A DNA stretch of 26,118 nucleotides, taken from the NCBI GenBank assembly GCA_018398765.1, contig JAHBMJ010005822.1:38238-64355 (forward strand). The letters are read 5' to 3'. This document shows positions 10,520-21,892 of the stretch, in pieces; the stretch's first letter is position 1, and each line of letters opens with the position of its first letter. This DNA comes from Chromera velia (taxonomy: Eukaryota > Sar > Chromeraceae). The notes beneath the pieces were generated by a model. The model was not told the origin of the DNA. It did no database searches and saw only the letters and a program-made list of their open reading frames with translations. Made by a program: the position numbers and the translations under genes.

Positions 10520-11219
10520 GTTGAAAGCACGATCGGCTCAACGCGGACCCTGTCGACACGCAAACAGCTTTATTAATATACAATCCACCACACGAAGCCT
10601 GTCAATTCAGATTCCAGAGAGCGGACTTTCGGTCTGGCCTCTACTGAATCTTGCATGAATTAAGCCGTCGATATCGAGGCTGGCTTCTCGCACGACGGCC
10701 GGTTCACAAACTTCACATCGTCTGAACATGCAGTATTGAACGCACAGCATCATCATACTGTTGTATTCCTTTCTGACGGCAGTATGACGGCACTGAGTGC
10801 ATGCATGACATATGCAGGAGCTAGGATTCTGACAGTTTCTGACATGCCCTGCATGCAACAAAAAAAGTTAATTGAGCAATGGCCGAGCTAAGACGTGCAT
10901 GGTGCGTCCCCAACCGGCTCCAAGTATAGCTAGGGGCCGTCGGAGCATGTCGGAGCTAAAAGCAAATTTCACGGCCATATTTCAGGACTCCTTCACACAT
11001 GAAACAGAATCCTTCCGGGAAACTCTCTTCAGATCAAGGGAAAGTCAGCCTGCTGTCACAGTGAAGCTTTTACTGCATGATACTTCTGCCTGATTGCCTG
11101 TGAAGGAGGTTTTTGCCTGATTCGGAAGTTTATCGATCATCACTGAAGTACTCTTTACCCGTCTCTCTCTTTCAGAACTGCAGAGAAATTCACGAGTTGA
11201 CAGACATTTTTGCCGTGTC
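10520..11219. promoter_or_regulatory. Upstream region of the SLC4-like gene with TGCATGC words
   Basis: This 700-bp stretch separates the divergent 338-codon ORF and the SLC4-like start. TGCATGC words occur at about 10799-10805 and 10851-10857, and a repeated TGACGGCA near 10775-10793. TGCATGC-type words are bound by ApiAP2 factors in apicomplexans; relevance here is untested. A pyrimidine-rich CTCTCTCTTTCAG at 11162-11174 could be a 5'UTR acceptor. No TATA box stands out. Confidence 0.3.
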
Positions 11220-14200
11220 ATGGCCGACCTCGGTCCCTCCAATAGCTCTCCCGACAATAACCAGCCCCCTGTGTCAGAGGATCATGTTGTGGTTGAACCT
11301 GCTGCCTCTGGAGCTGACTCTAGAGTAGAGGAAGTGAAGTTTGAGCAGGCTGGAGCTTCTGGGGTCACCTCTGATGAGGTGGATCCTAGTGCCTCGAAAG
11401 AGGTCACAGTTGAGCCTGCAGATGCCGCTGCCAACGTTGACAACGCAGTTGACAGGCAGGGACTTGAGGGAGGAGTGAAAGAAGCTCGAGGGGACATTGA
11501 CAGTCCTCAGAGCCAACCCGAAGACGTGAGGTCTCTCGAACTCCCCGACCCAGCCACACCCGAAAGACCTCTCCCAGAAGAGGGGGCAGAGAGGCAGGCT
11601 GTTTTGGGAAGGCCTGCAGAAGAAGAGCGTCAGGATGGGAGGGGAGACGGTGGTTTTGGTCCCTCTCATGAGAAGGAAAAGAAGAAAGGAGGGGAGAAGA
11701 AGGATGAGGAGGAGGAAAATGTTCCTCTTTGGCGTCCCTTGGGGGAGGGCCTTTGTGAGGACGTTCGGAAGAAACTGCCCTGGTACTGGAGCGACATCAG
11801 AGACGGGATGAAACTCAAGTCCCTCGCCACGATTTTGTACCTCTTCTGGGGATGCACTACGAACGCCCTGACATTCGGGGCTGTGATCGGACGGGCCACG
11901 GGGGGGGAGATTGGGATCATCGAGACGCTTCTGGCGACTGCGTGCTTCGGTATGGTCTATCCCCTTCTGTGTGGACAGCCATTGACGATCATGGGAGCGA
12001 CCGGACCGATCATCGCGTACATCATCACTCTGCGCTCCCTCACACAGGGATTAGGGATCAGCTTCCTGCCTTTTTATGGTCAGTGGGAAGGCGTCCAGCT
12101 GGGAGTGCATGCTGTTGTTGCTCTTTTCCTCTTTATGGCGACAATGCGGTCTTGTGTGGGGATGGGGTGGGGGTCTTATTGATTTTCTCAAGGTGGTCTC
12201 CTCTCTTGCTTTCTTCTTTCCTTTCCTTCCGCTCCCTCACCCCGCCCTCCGACCAGTGTATGTAGATATGTGAGGTCCAAGACTGTGTGTGTCTTTGTGT
12301 TGTTTGCCTTCCTTGTCCTTCCCTGTTGCTTCTCTCAGGTTGGTCTGGGATCTGGCTCTCTGTGTTCCTCCTGTTCGCGTCCCTCTTCTCCCTCTCGAAC
12401 ATCATCAAGGTGACCACCCGGTTCACTACCGAGATCTTCGCAGTCTTCGTCTCCTTCATCTTCCTCTATGCCGGCATGTTCTACTTCTTCCAACTGTTCG
12501 CGAGGTCTGAAGGTGAGCTCAGATGGGGGAGGGGGGGGGGTGGGGGTTCACTGTCGGCCGCTGCATTTGCTTCCATTGATGTGGCTTATGTTTCTCTCTT
12601 TCCTTCTTTCTACTTGTCATCACTCAAATCTAACTGCAGATGAAAGCAATTGAAACACGTGCACAAAGAAGTGTTCTTGAGCCGAACAGATTTTGCAAAA
12701 ACCTCTTGCTATTCTGTGCAGTCTCTCACGGCGAGGCAAAGGCAGGCATCCTTCTCGGTGCGATGACTTTCTTCGTCGCGCTGAGCATCCGGTACTCCCG
12801 AGACGGCCCCCTGTTCAACCAATGGATCAGAAACAGAGTCGCAGACTTTGCTCCTGTCATCGCAGTCGCACTCGGGATTGGGGTCGCGTGGTCAGTTAGA
12901 CAGTCAGACAGACAGACAGCCGGAGGGGGGGGGGCTGGGAGGCAGTCAGTAGGTCAGTGATCAGGGAGTCGGTCACTCATTCTTGGGATTCAGCGTAGAG
13001 GGCCGAGGAGGAAGATGTTCCTCACACAGTTAGTTACATTATTATTTCAACACTTGTTCGTTCCTGTGTTTCCCTTTCCTTCTCTTTCGTCACTCACTCA
13101 CACATTCACTCCCTCCCTCTCTCACCGATCCACTGCCTGCAGGGGTCTGATAGGTCGTTACGGCATCACGCTGGTCGATTTGGACTTCCTCCAGCTGTCC
13201 AAGGGGGCGGGGGGGGCCGTGTTTGAGACCACGCTGGGGATCCAGGCAAGGCCTTGGCTGGTGAACCTGTGGGACATCACGCCCGCGGGACTGGCGCTTT
13301 CGTTGGTCGCCGGGTTTTTGGGTTTTGTGCTTGTGTACTTCGACCAGAACATTACCGTGCGACTTGTGAATGCCAAACAGCACAAGCTGAAGAAGGGGGG
13401 AGGGTATGATCTTGACATGTTAGCCCTCTGTGTTTGCACCTTCTTCCTGTCCATCTTCGGATGCCCTTGGATGGTCTCGGCGTGGGTTTATTCGTTGAAC
13501 CATTGCCGTGCCTTGTGCGTGTATGCGATTGAGGAAGAGGAAGAGACGAAAGGGAGGGAGGACTCCGCAGCCGTCCAGGCAAAACTGGAAGCCTCCGCCA
13601 AGGCCGCACTGGAGAGTGTGCGCAGAGTGATGGAAAGTCGGGGTGTCCTCACAGGGTGGGGGGGGGACTGTGAGAGCATCCCGCCCCCTCAAGACGAGGA
13701 GGAGGAGCGGGGGGTGGAGGATGAGCAGGAGGAAGACGACGCCACGGTCACAGTCACAGTCACAGAAGACCTAGAGATGGGTACAGGCACGAACAGACGA
13801 AAGAGAGAGAGGGAGAGGCGCCGCAGTGGAGTGCCTCCCCTGAGATCCCACGTCGACCTTGTGCGGGAGGTCCACTCCACCTCTCAGTGGGCCATGGAGA
13901 TGTTGGCCCTCCCGAAGAACACAGGGATTTCGGGGTGTCTCGAGCAGAGGGTGACCTCATTTTCGATCCATCTGTTGATTCTCCTCGCTCTTCTCTTTGC
14001 CCGCCCCGCCCTTGCAGTCATCCCCATGGCTGTACTGAGGGGGTTGTTCCTCTACAGTGCGTACACGATCTTGTCGTACAACGAACTGTATGAACGCCTG
14101 TGGCTGCCGATTACCGATAAGACCAAAATTCCGAACAAAAGTTACGCCAAGGTTGTGCCCCTGTGGAGAGTGCACCTCTGGACTTTCATCCAGTGCGTTG

Positions 14201-14346
14201 TGCTTGTGGGCATTATCGTGGTGATGAGGTCCCAGGTGGGATTCATCTTTCCCCTGGTGATTGGTCTGATCCATCCCCTCCGTGTGGCTCTAGAGAAGTG
14301 GATGTTCAGCAAGGAAGAGCTTGAAAAGCTTGACCACCCTTTCTAG
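11220..14346 (+). CDS. SLC4-family bicarbonate/anion transporter (HCO3_cotransp), 801 aa, 4 exons
   Basis: Exons: 11220-12078, 12339-12512, 12722-12890, 13143-14346 (TAG). The phases agree and the sum is 2406 nt. Residues 1-180 are polar, Glu/Pro/Lys-rich and apparently disordered; I see no band-3-type cytoplasmic domain. The transport core begins near LPWYWSDIRDGMKLKSLAT (about 186) and carries the family marks GQPLTIMGATGPIIAY (about 250-266), FTTEIFAVFVSFIFLY, FDQNITVRLVN with HKLKKGGGYDLDML, FGCPWM, EQRVTSF (about 669), IPMAVLRGLFLY and VPLWRVHLWTFIQ, ending EELEKLDHPF. The acidic and basic loop at about 530-665 is much longer than usual between the FGMPW-type segment and EQRVT. Family members move HCO3-, Cl- or borate across membranes; in a photosynthetic cell inorganic-carbon uptake is an attractive but unproven role. 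The start ATG (GTGTCATGG) is the first in frame. CTCTCTCTTTCAG just upstream (to 11174) could end a 5'UTR intron. Confidence 0.95.
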
Positions 14347-14982
14347 GAGAGAGCGGGGAGGAAACTTTTTTCGATTCTTTTAATTCTTTGAGTGGGCCGA
14401 GAAATGAATTTGTTACTCCTTCTTTGCTGCTGTCGATCATCAGCGCACGTTTGTTCTTTGCTTTTTGTGTGTCGGCTGTTTTGCATACATGTGCAGTAAA
14501 CATGCGGTGCTTATGCATGAAGCAAAGGAAAACGAGGAAGAAAGAAGGACGCACATTCGGGATGGGGGGGTGGCCGCTCCGGCTTTTTCCTTTGCCCCCC
14601 CTTTCTTCTTCCGTGTGCCTGCCTCTCTCCCTCCCTCTGTGCTCTGATCTGATCTGATGATCTCGACGTGATCGTTCGAAGAGAAGAGAGAGAAGAGAAG
14701 TGCTTATTGATGCGTGAAGGAAGTCTTTTGGTTCCTTTTCTTTTGCAATTCTGCCGTCATCTACATGGTAGCGATGAAAAACATCAAAATTCGCCAGTGC
14801 ATCTGTCGGTGCACGCGCGCGACCGTTGAGAGTCGGAAGGAGTGAATTTCCGCACCTCTCTGTCTGTGTTCGTTGAATCCCGTATGCATGAAAGAGACGA
14901 GCAGTTCGAGGCGGTATCGAAGTAAGCATGCAGAGAGGAAAGGGGAGAATAATATCTGATAAGAAGCTAGATTTTGTGTATG

Positions 14983-15017
<35 letters not shown>

Positions 15018-15196
15018 CTGTCCAGAATCAATTGCGGGTGGGGGGTCGGGGACTGTGCCGGGGTGGTCGCTCCGTCCCCCTGTTCCTTTTTTTTTTCTCC
15101 GCCTGTCTTTCTTTCTTTCTTTTGGCCTTCATTTTCTTTGGACTCTTCCACGTTTTTGTTTTATTGGGAGACAAAATGTTGATCGAGTATGCATAC

Positions 15197-15231
<35 letters not shown>

Positions 15232-16600
15232 AAAAAACTTGTATGTGCTCCTGGAGGAGCTGTGAGGAAATCGACATTAATGACGAGGAGGGAAGGGAGA
15301 GAGGGTTCTCTCGTTTCACTGCGAATCGGAGAAACGAGGGTGCGCAGAGGGAAAACGCCGTTGCGGTGCAAAGACGATTGCATTGCGGGTTGAGAGGGAC
15401 AAGAAAAAAGAAAGGAAAGAACAAAACAAAGAAACAAAAGAGGCGACTCATTCCGTTCCTTCAAAGGAGGGCAGGGAGTCGTCTGTCATGTCTTGTTTTG
15501 TCTTTTTTTGTTTTGTTTTGTTTTGTTTCGTTTCGTTTCATGGTCGTGCGTGACAGTCCTCACTGAGACATGGAGTCCCTCCATTGAATTAAAAAAACCT
15601 CCTTTTCCCGTCTTTTCCTTGAATCGTTCATCTTTGAATGGAATGGAGCTGTGAGGGATGAAATAAATGCCTGTCTGTCTGCTTGTTGTTGTTGGAGTGT
15701 TGGTTTAAGCGACCCGACACCGCTTTTTGTCGCTCGTTTTTGTAGAATGGGGGTCGGTTGTTGGTTTTTAATGTGATTCGGGGGTGGCCGTTTCGGCTAT
15801 TAAGCTTTGCTTTTCGCCTCCAGCTTCCGCTTGTTTTTGTAAAAAGTGCCGGACTTATCGTTACGAAAATACGGCCGCTTCGGCTTCAAATTTCACACTT
15901 TTGCTTTTTGCTTCCGGCCCTTCCTTGATCGTTTTTGTAAGGAAGTGGGTGGGTGGGTGGGTGGGTCTGGATGCGATGGCGGGGGATGTGGCCGTTCCGG
16001 CTTTCCTTCTTTTTATCTTCAGCTGCAGCAGAAGGCCTTATCGATCTGAATGTCCACTTCTCCTATCTAGGTTTCATCCTTCCTGTTCGTGCTTGCTGTC
16101 CGTATCCCCCCCCACCCACCCCTGTGCTGTGCTGTGGTTCCCTCTTTCTTGTTTAAAAGTGGGGAGAAGTTCGTCGATCAGTGAGTGGAGTGTTGGAAGG
16201 AGGGGGGAGGTGGGGGGGATGGCAGCAAGTCTGAGTTTCCATTTAAGTGAAGTAACCTGAGGAGAAGATCGATCGATCTATTGGCATGTGGATGAGTCAG
16301 AGGGAACAACTACAAGAGAAAGGAAGGAAAGAAGGAAGGACGGAAGGTTGAGCAACTTTGTCTGTCTCTGTATGTTCTTGAAGGAGTGCTCTGTGAGGAA
16401 GACCAAATCTCACACACCCCTCGACCATCGTTTGGTACGTGTCATGTCAGTTTCCATCCATCTATCGATCCATCTATCCATCCATCCAGTTTTCTTAAGA
16501 CGTCGTAAACAACAGGCCGGGGGCAAGAGTTCACCATTATCTCTTCATGTCACTCATCGCGTGACAGAGTGTCTGTCATTTCAGTCTGTGTAATTTTCAG
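14347..16600. other. Intergenic: 3' flank of the SLC4-like gene with short repeats
   Basis: No convincing gene. It contains (TG)n at 14986-15014, (GA)n at 15200-15228, TTTTG/TTTCG runs at 15505-15539, a possible AATAAA at 15662-15667 (far from the stop, weak), repeated GGCCGNTNCGGCT boxes, a GGGT run at 15948-15965 and CATC repeats at 16457-16489. Confidence 0.7.
15741..16002. repeat. Three degenerate copies of an approximately 100-bp unit with GGCCGNTNCGGCT box
   Basis: The box occurs at 15786-15798, 15873-15885 and 15990-16002. Each is preceded at 40-80 bp by a CGTTTTTGTA-like word (near 15741, 15832 and 15930). An isolated box is at 14572-14584. The core GCCG-N3-CGGC is an inverted repeat. 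Confidence 0.6.
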
Positions 16601-18460
16601 ATCCGATCCACTTGTAGCAGCGAGCAGAGCGATTTGTGTCCCTTAGTAGCTGCATCGTCCATGAAAATTCGTTCCTGTGCCACTCGCTTTTAATTTGATC
16701 CACAGTATCATCCACTGCATGCTTACGAAATCTGGTCGATCCTGCCTCTTTGCCCGCCTGCCACCATAGGATACTATAGGCCTCCTACCATACTAGTACG
16801 GTGACCAATAGTGACAACAGTAAGTCGGTAGCATATCATCTAATATCATTACTAAGCGTAATGTGAAAAGTTGTTTTCATATAGTAAAATCCAACGGTCT
16901 TCAACCCTATAAACTTTAAATTGTAATTAATTATAATTTTTTATAAGTTGTAAAACTTTTGCGACTTTTATTATAGTTTTCATACGACTTTAATAGTCAC
17001 TTTATCTAGCACTTTATAATTTTGATCGAAAAACTCTCACTTAATAATGACCCCCAACCACATCCTCCAGAGTCCTTTCTGGGGCACTCACCCCATGGTT
17101 GACTGTCCTCCCACTTCCCTGAGCTTGTAACGTGGCTGCAATAGTCAGCGAGTAATAGGAAGGCAGGGCAGTCCGAGGACTGCCAACCACTGAACTGTCC
17201 ACGATCGCAGAGCCTCTATCGACTGCACTAGCACCCTCAAACACGTCAGAATCACTCATGACTGAGAGCTCCCTCGGGTTCCCTGTTTCAGAGCTAGCCT
17301 CCACCCAGAAGACCGCTGTTCAATTCTCCTGTTTGGTGCATCCCCCCCTCTAATGGAGGAGACGGCACTTGAAAAACCTGTTCACACGATGCTCATGCTA
17401 CGACGAAGAGAAAGAGAGAACCGTGCACTTACTTCAGTGTTCTCAAAAGCGTCTTATGCAATTCAATAATGTTTCTTTATGCACTGAACTTCATTGGACT
17501 CCTCCTGACTCGTGCTTTGACCCGGCCTTTTAAATGCCCCTAGCTTTTTAGATTGTGAATTACGGCCGGCTGGGTGTTAGATGGATCATTACCATACAAA
17601 CGCTCAGCCATGCATGGCCCCGGAAAGCGAAGCGGGGGCACGTACTAAACACTGTGGCCCCGGAAAGCGAAATGGGGGGGGGGGGCGGGGGAATACTTAC
17701 CAACCTTTCCGGGCTTTCCCCAAATTAAGCCCACGAATCCGGGCCACGATACATAATACCATAGGCTTTGGTTAAAAAAAGCCCTGGAAAGCTCTCAGAC
17801 AGCTCGATCTAAATTGGCTCAGAAAAGCGCCAGAAAAAACGTTAAAACCACAATGGCCCTGGAAAGTAGGGTAGGAAGCACTTAGCAATTGAGCCTATTA
17901 TCGAGGAGTTGATTGAAAGTTATCAACTAGGTTACCAAGCAATTCGCGTGATGCATATAGATGCATACAATTTTTTATAATCCAATTTTTAAACTGTTTA
18001 ATTTTTTCTAATGTACACATGAAACGAGATTTAAAAAAAATTAAAAACGAAAAAAGATTCTCTGATTGAGCATTAAATCATGAGTGTGTACACATGTTTT
18101 TACCTTAGACTTCTTTTATTGCTTTCTAGTTATCCGACTGTTATCGTAAGATCTTGGGCCTCTGGGCTCAAAGGGCATAATTCAGTGGCTCGTTCACATA
18201 CTACATGTATTTACGGGGTAACTGTCATATCAACTAGCATATCAACTGAGTTTTTCCTAGAGTTATTCATTAATTTCTAAACGTACTATATACAAGTGAT
18301 ACACTGCCAGTACAGTAATATTAGTTTAGACAGGATTGTGCAAATTATTAGTTTTGCATTGAGACCAACAGTGAATGAGTAGTTATGCTTCTTACGGAAT
18401 CTAATACGGATTATCAAATACATGTGTTTCAAAGGCTGTTTCGCTTACGAACTGGAGGGA
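16600..18460. other. Second AT-rich island with GGAAAGC word cluster
   Basis: AT-rich blocks at about 16850-17040 and 17930-18080 flank a GC-richer core. The core holds a small ORF (17041-17304), a G run (17672-17691), and GGCCCCGGAAAGCGAA twice (17616-17631 and 17659-17674), plus relaxed copies CCCTGGAAAG near 17783 and 17854 and the reverse-strand CTTTCCGGG near 17704. I see no terminal repeats or recognisable transposase. Confidence 0.5.
17041..17304 (-). CDS. Small hypothetical ORF, 87 aa, in AT-rich island
   Basis: An 87-codon frame (ATG at 17304) rich in Ser, Gly and acidic residues, with no recognisable domain. It sits inside the second AT-rich island, with a very AT-rich run (about 16850-17040) directly on its 3' side. 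That arrangement resembles the ORF at 9503-10519, but I see no sequence similarity between the two products. It may be a remnant exon or chance. Confidence 0.18.
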   Translation of the reverse strand: MEASSETGNPRELSVMSDSDVFEGASAVDRGSAIVDSSVVGSPRTALPSYYSLTIAATLQAQGSGRTVNHGVSAPERTLEDVVGGHY

Positions 18461-18543
18461 CGCTTTGAAAGAATTCCTGAGTGAAAGAGACGGCGGCGGA
18501 TCAGTGAAAAAACCAAACGTAGATCCGTGTATACCCCATGAAG

Positions 18544-19429
18544 TCAAGACGTTCCTCCTGAGCCTTTGCCCTCTTTCGCTTCTGGAAATGCGGGCGCGGG
18601 CATGCCTGGAGGTTGGAACTTTGACTGCCGGGGAGTTGCAAACTCCGGCTTCATGTCCCTCTCCATCAGAAATGCCCTCGCGTCTGCAGGAGAGAGGTGA
18701 CCCTTGAGGAGCATGTCGATGGCAGTCAGGAGGGGGCACTCGACTCCGGACTCCTGGGCCAGGCGCGCCGCCATGGGGGCTGTGGCGACGCCCTCTGCGA
18801 CCTCCCCCATGGTCTTGAGGATCTGTTCGAGGGATTCGCCCTTCCCCAAACGGACTCCGACGGTGCGGTTCCTAGACAGACTGCATGCATACACACACAC
18901 CCATCAATTGGTGTAAATGTAGAATCACCCTTCTTTCCTCCAATCCTTTCGTCCGACTCCCTATCTTTCAGTTCATGCATCTATCTATCCATTTATCTGT
19001 TCTTGCATTTTCCCCCCTTCTCTCCGCCTTCTTTGGTTTTTTCTTTCCTTCCTTCCTGCCTTCCTTCCTTCCTTCCTTCCTCTGTTTTTTTATTTTGTTC
19101 GTTCGTTTGTCTTTTCTTTCTTTCTTTCTTTCTTTCTTTCCTTTCGTTCCCAATATCTAAGTTTATCTATTCCATCTATCTATTTTTCTGGCTGCCTTTC
19201 TCCCTCTATCCGTCCACCCCTCTATCAGTCCACCCAGTCGTCCCTTCAGTGTGTGAGTCACCCATCTGTTTTCTCTCCGAACAATGCATTCATCCTTCCT
19301 CTCTTTCGACACTCCGTTCATCAATTCATGTATTCAACCGGACAGAAAGAAAAACAGACAGAGATACAGACGGAGACAGGGAGGAGGCAGAGAACAGAAC
19401 AGACTACCTCGTTCCTCCCTCTTCATTAC

Positions 19430-19471
<42 letters not shown>

Positions 19472-19495
19472 CGCAGGCACACACACACACACACA

Positions 19496-19532
<37 letters not shown>

Positions 19533-19600
19533 ACAGACACACACACACACACAGACACACAGACACACAGACAGACAGACAAACAGACAACCAGACAAAC

Positions 19601-19636
<36 letters not shown>

Positions 19637-21892
19637 CGACAGATAGATGTAACGACAGACCTCCCAAAACAGGTCAACATCAGGTCGCCAAACCCCGAAA
19701 GGCCGCTCAGTGTCTCTGCCCTTCCCCCCCTGGCCATGCAAATTTTCCGCATCTCCCCGCAAGCCCTCGTCACATAAGCTGCCATCGTGTTGATTCCGAA
19801 TCTGCATTCACAGGATCAACCAACATCACCACACGCCATTTCATTTTTCTGCTGAGTTGCTGCACATACAGATGTTCACATTCCAAAGGCGAATGGGAGG
19901 AAAAGAAGGAAGGATACGAAAAAGAAAGCGGGGAAGGAGAAAGAAACAGTACACAGTTAAGTGAAAAACCAGCACACCCACCCGGAAAAGACCCCCATGC
20001 ACTCCCCCCCACCAACTGACCGACCCCATGCCCTCAATCATCCCCGCCCCGATTGCCAGAGCGTTCTTCAGAGCCCCCCCCAATTCCAGACCGATCACAT
20101 CGTCAGAGGAGTACAGGCGGAAAGTCCGTCCGGTCAGCAGGAACTGAGTAGGAGAAGGGAAGGGAAGGGAAGGGAAGGGAAGGGAAGAAAGGGAGGAGAG
20201 GAGAGAAATGGAATCGAGAATGGCATTTGCATCTTTTGGATTTTTGCACTCGAGTCTTGAGAGAGAGACTCCTATAGACCCATTGTTCCTTCCTCCTAGT
20301 GCAGGGCTGAGATGGCAACCCTGCCTCTGACTGCACGTCCGAATCTTTCCTTTTACTCCTTCGTTCTCTGCTCTTCTCTATCCTGCGCGGCCACAGAGAA
20401 AGACAAAAGGACAGAGAGAGAGAATGAGACCTCATAGAGATTCAAGGTGCCGCATTACCCACTCACCCACGCACCTGCACTCTCTGAGCCACCTCTGCAT
20501 CCTTCGCTGCAACGACCGCGAGTGTGGGCTGCTCAGTCATCAGTTCCTTCGCAAACGAGGGGCCAGACAGGAACGCGCAGCTGCAGAAGCAGGAAAGGAT
20601 ATATGAAGACGGGGAGACAGAGAAATGAAGAGATCTTGAAGAATTGGGGTATCGCCAGTTGGAACTGCCAGGCGAAATTCACGGGCAGAGAGGAAGAGAG
20701 AACGGCAGTGAAGGAAAACAAGCAACGTCCTCTGTATGAATCAATCTGTTCTTTCCAGTGAGAGACCCGCTAGGGCGACTCAGACAGAGGGTGAAAGAAA
20801 GGAGAGGGCGGCGTACAAACAAGCCGACACCTACTGCTCTTCGAGCAGACCCACTTACCGTGCTTTGTCTCCCAAAGCCGTTTTCAGGACGTCACACATC
20901 AGTTCGCCCGTCTCCACAGAAATTCCTGCAGCCAGCCAGACAGCCAGACAGACAGACAGACAGAATCACTTTCCTTTCAATCTTCTTCATGTGGGCAGAG
21001 GAAGAGAAGCTCTGCTAGGACAGTCTCTCTCCACATGCTCACAAGAAAAAAGAGCAAGAAGAGCTGGGGAAAAGGAGAACATATGCATAGTTTGTTTTGC
21101 TTTGTTCAAAAAAAGAAAAGACCCCAAGGACAATGTTGAAAAAGAAAGGATCAGAGTCACAGGCGGCACCCTTTTTTGTTTCTCCACACAGATTCAATTA
21201 CCATGCAGAAAATGTCCTTTCTTCATAAGTCATTCAACGACAGCACGGCCGACGGGGAGGAGAGCAACCTAGCTGCCAATTTTGTGCATGGGCACGCATC
21301 GAAAAATGGAGCTGCATGGAAGTCAATCAGACAATAGAAGATCAGGGTGAAATCTCTTGCACATGAAAAACTCACGAAAACAGGGAAAAGCAATGGAAGC
21401 ACAGAGACTGAAAAGGTCGGGTAGACGGCCACAGAGACAGTGAGTAGGAGACAGGAGTTCCATAGATAGTAACATAGATACATCTTATGCTGGGGGTACG
21501 GACAGAAAAAGCTTACCCTTTGATGTGGAAAGAATGATCGCATTGTCTGGAATCAAATCTTTGATTTTGGCAAGATACGACGCAGTCTGCTGCACAGGAA
21601 TGCAGTGGATCAAAATCTCCGCGCCCTCCATGGCCTCCTTGGGGTCCGTTGTGGCCACGATTCCCTCTGGCAGGTCGAATTCCTTCAGCTGCCTGGGGTT
21701 CCTTCGGATACCGTTGATCAACTCACACTGGCGTGCGTCACGACTAAGCATCGTCACTGTGTGCCCAAGCCGGCGTGCCACAGTGCCCATGGCGGTCCCA
21801 AAACTACCACATCCGAGGACGCAAATTTTAACCTTCTCCCTGTCTTCGGGGGGAACGTACTCCACAAAGTGATCACTGGGATGCGGAGTCAT
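18544..21892 (-). CDS. gpsA: Glycerol-3-phosphate dehydrogenase [NAD(P)+], GpsA type, 381 aa, 6 exons
   Basis: Exons in transcription order: 21892-21517, 20925-20859, 20580-20475, 20143-20025, 19801-19661, 18880-18544 (stop). All phases agree, 1146 nt. The enzyme interconverts dihydroxyacetone phosphate and glycerol-3-phosphate with NAD(P)H, supplying glycerolipid backbones or balancing redox. Seen in the product: Rossmann motif GCGSFG (27-32); STSKG with a conserved Lys at 125; SGPSFAKE (153-160); [21 protein letters not shown] (190-210) with conserved Lys 209; [28 protein letters not shown] (from 271). These match NAD-dependent GPDH over its full length. Compared with bacterial GpsA (about 330-340 aa) it has about 20 extra N-terminal residues and a low-complexity Pro/Lys/Gly tail of about 26. 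The N-terminus is not an obvious targeting peptide, so a cytosolic form is simplest unless an upstream exon exists. Intron 5 (18881-19660) is almost wholly simple repeat. Confidence 0.95.
18899..19650. repeat. Simple-sequence intron of gpsA: pyrimidine, (CA)n and (GACA)n tracts
   Basis: Most of gpsA intron 5 (18881-19660) is low complexity: CTTT/CCTT runs (19030-19140), CTAT words, interrupted (CA)n (19431-19570) and (GACA)n (19571-19645). On the transcribed minus strand the CA tract reads TG. Confidence 0.93.
20154..20196. repeat. (GGGAA)n tract in gpsA intron
   Basis: About six tandem GGGAA units immediately upstream, on the minus strand, of the acceptor for exon 20143-20025. Read on the transcribed strand this is TTCCC, so it forms a polypyrimidine tract. 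Confidence 0.9.

Noticed and set aside
8700-10900. LTR or terminal inverted repeats around the 338-codon ORF
   Set aside because: I compared the edges by eye and found no convincing direct or inverted terminal repeats.
17305-17345. tRNA-like T-arm word GTTCAATTC
   Set aside because: No matching acceptor, D or anticodon stems could be paired around it.
18697-20019. 440-codon plus-strand frame
   Set aside because: It is antisense to gpsA exons and passes through (CA)n and (GACA)n repeats; the minus-strand GPDH motifs explain the coding signal.
20015-20024. Alternative gpsA donor GTCAGT at 20020
   Set aside because: It would give phase 0 and break the following [12 protein letters not shown] frame; GTCGGT at 20024 keeps phase and motif.
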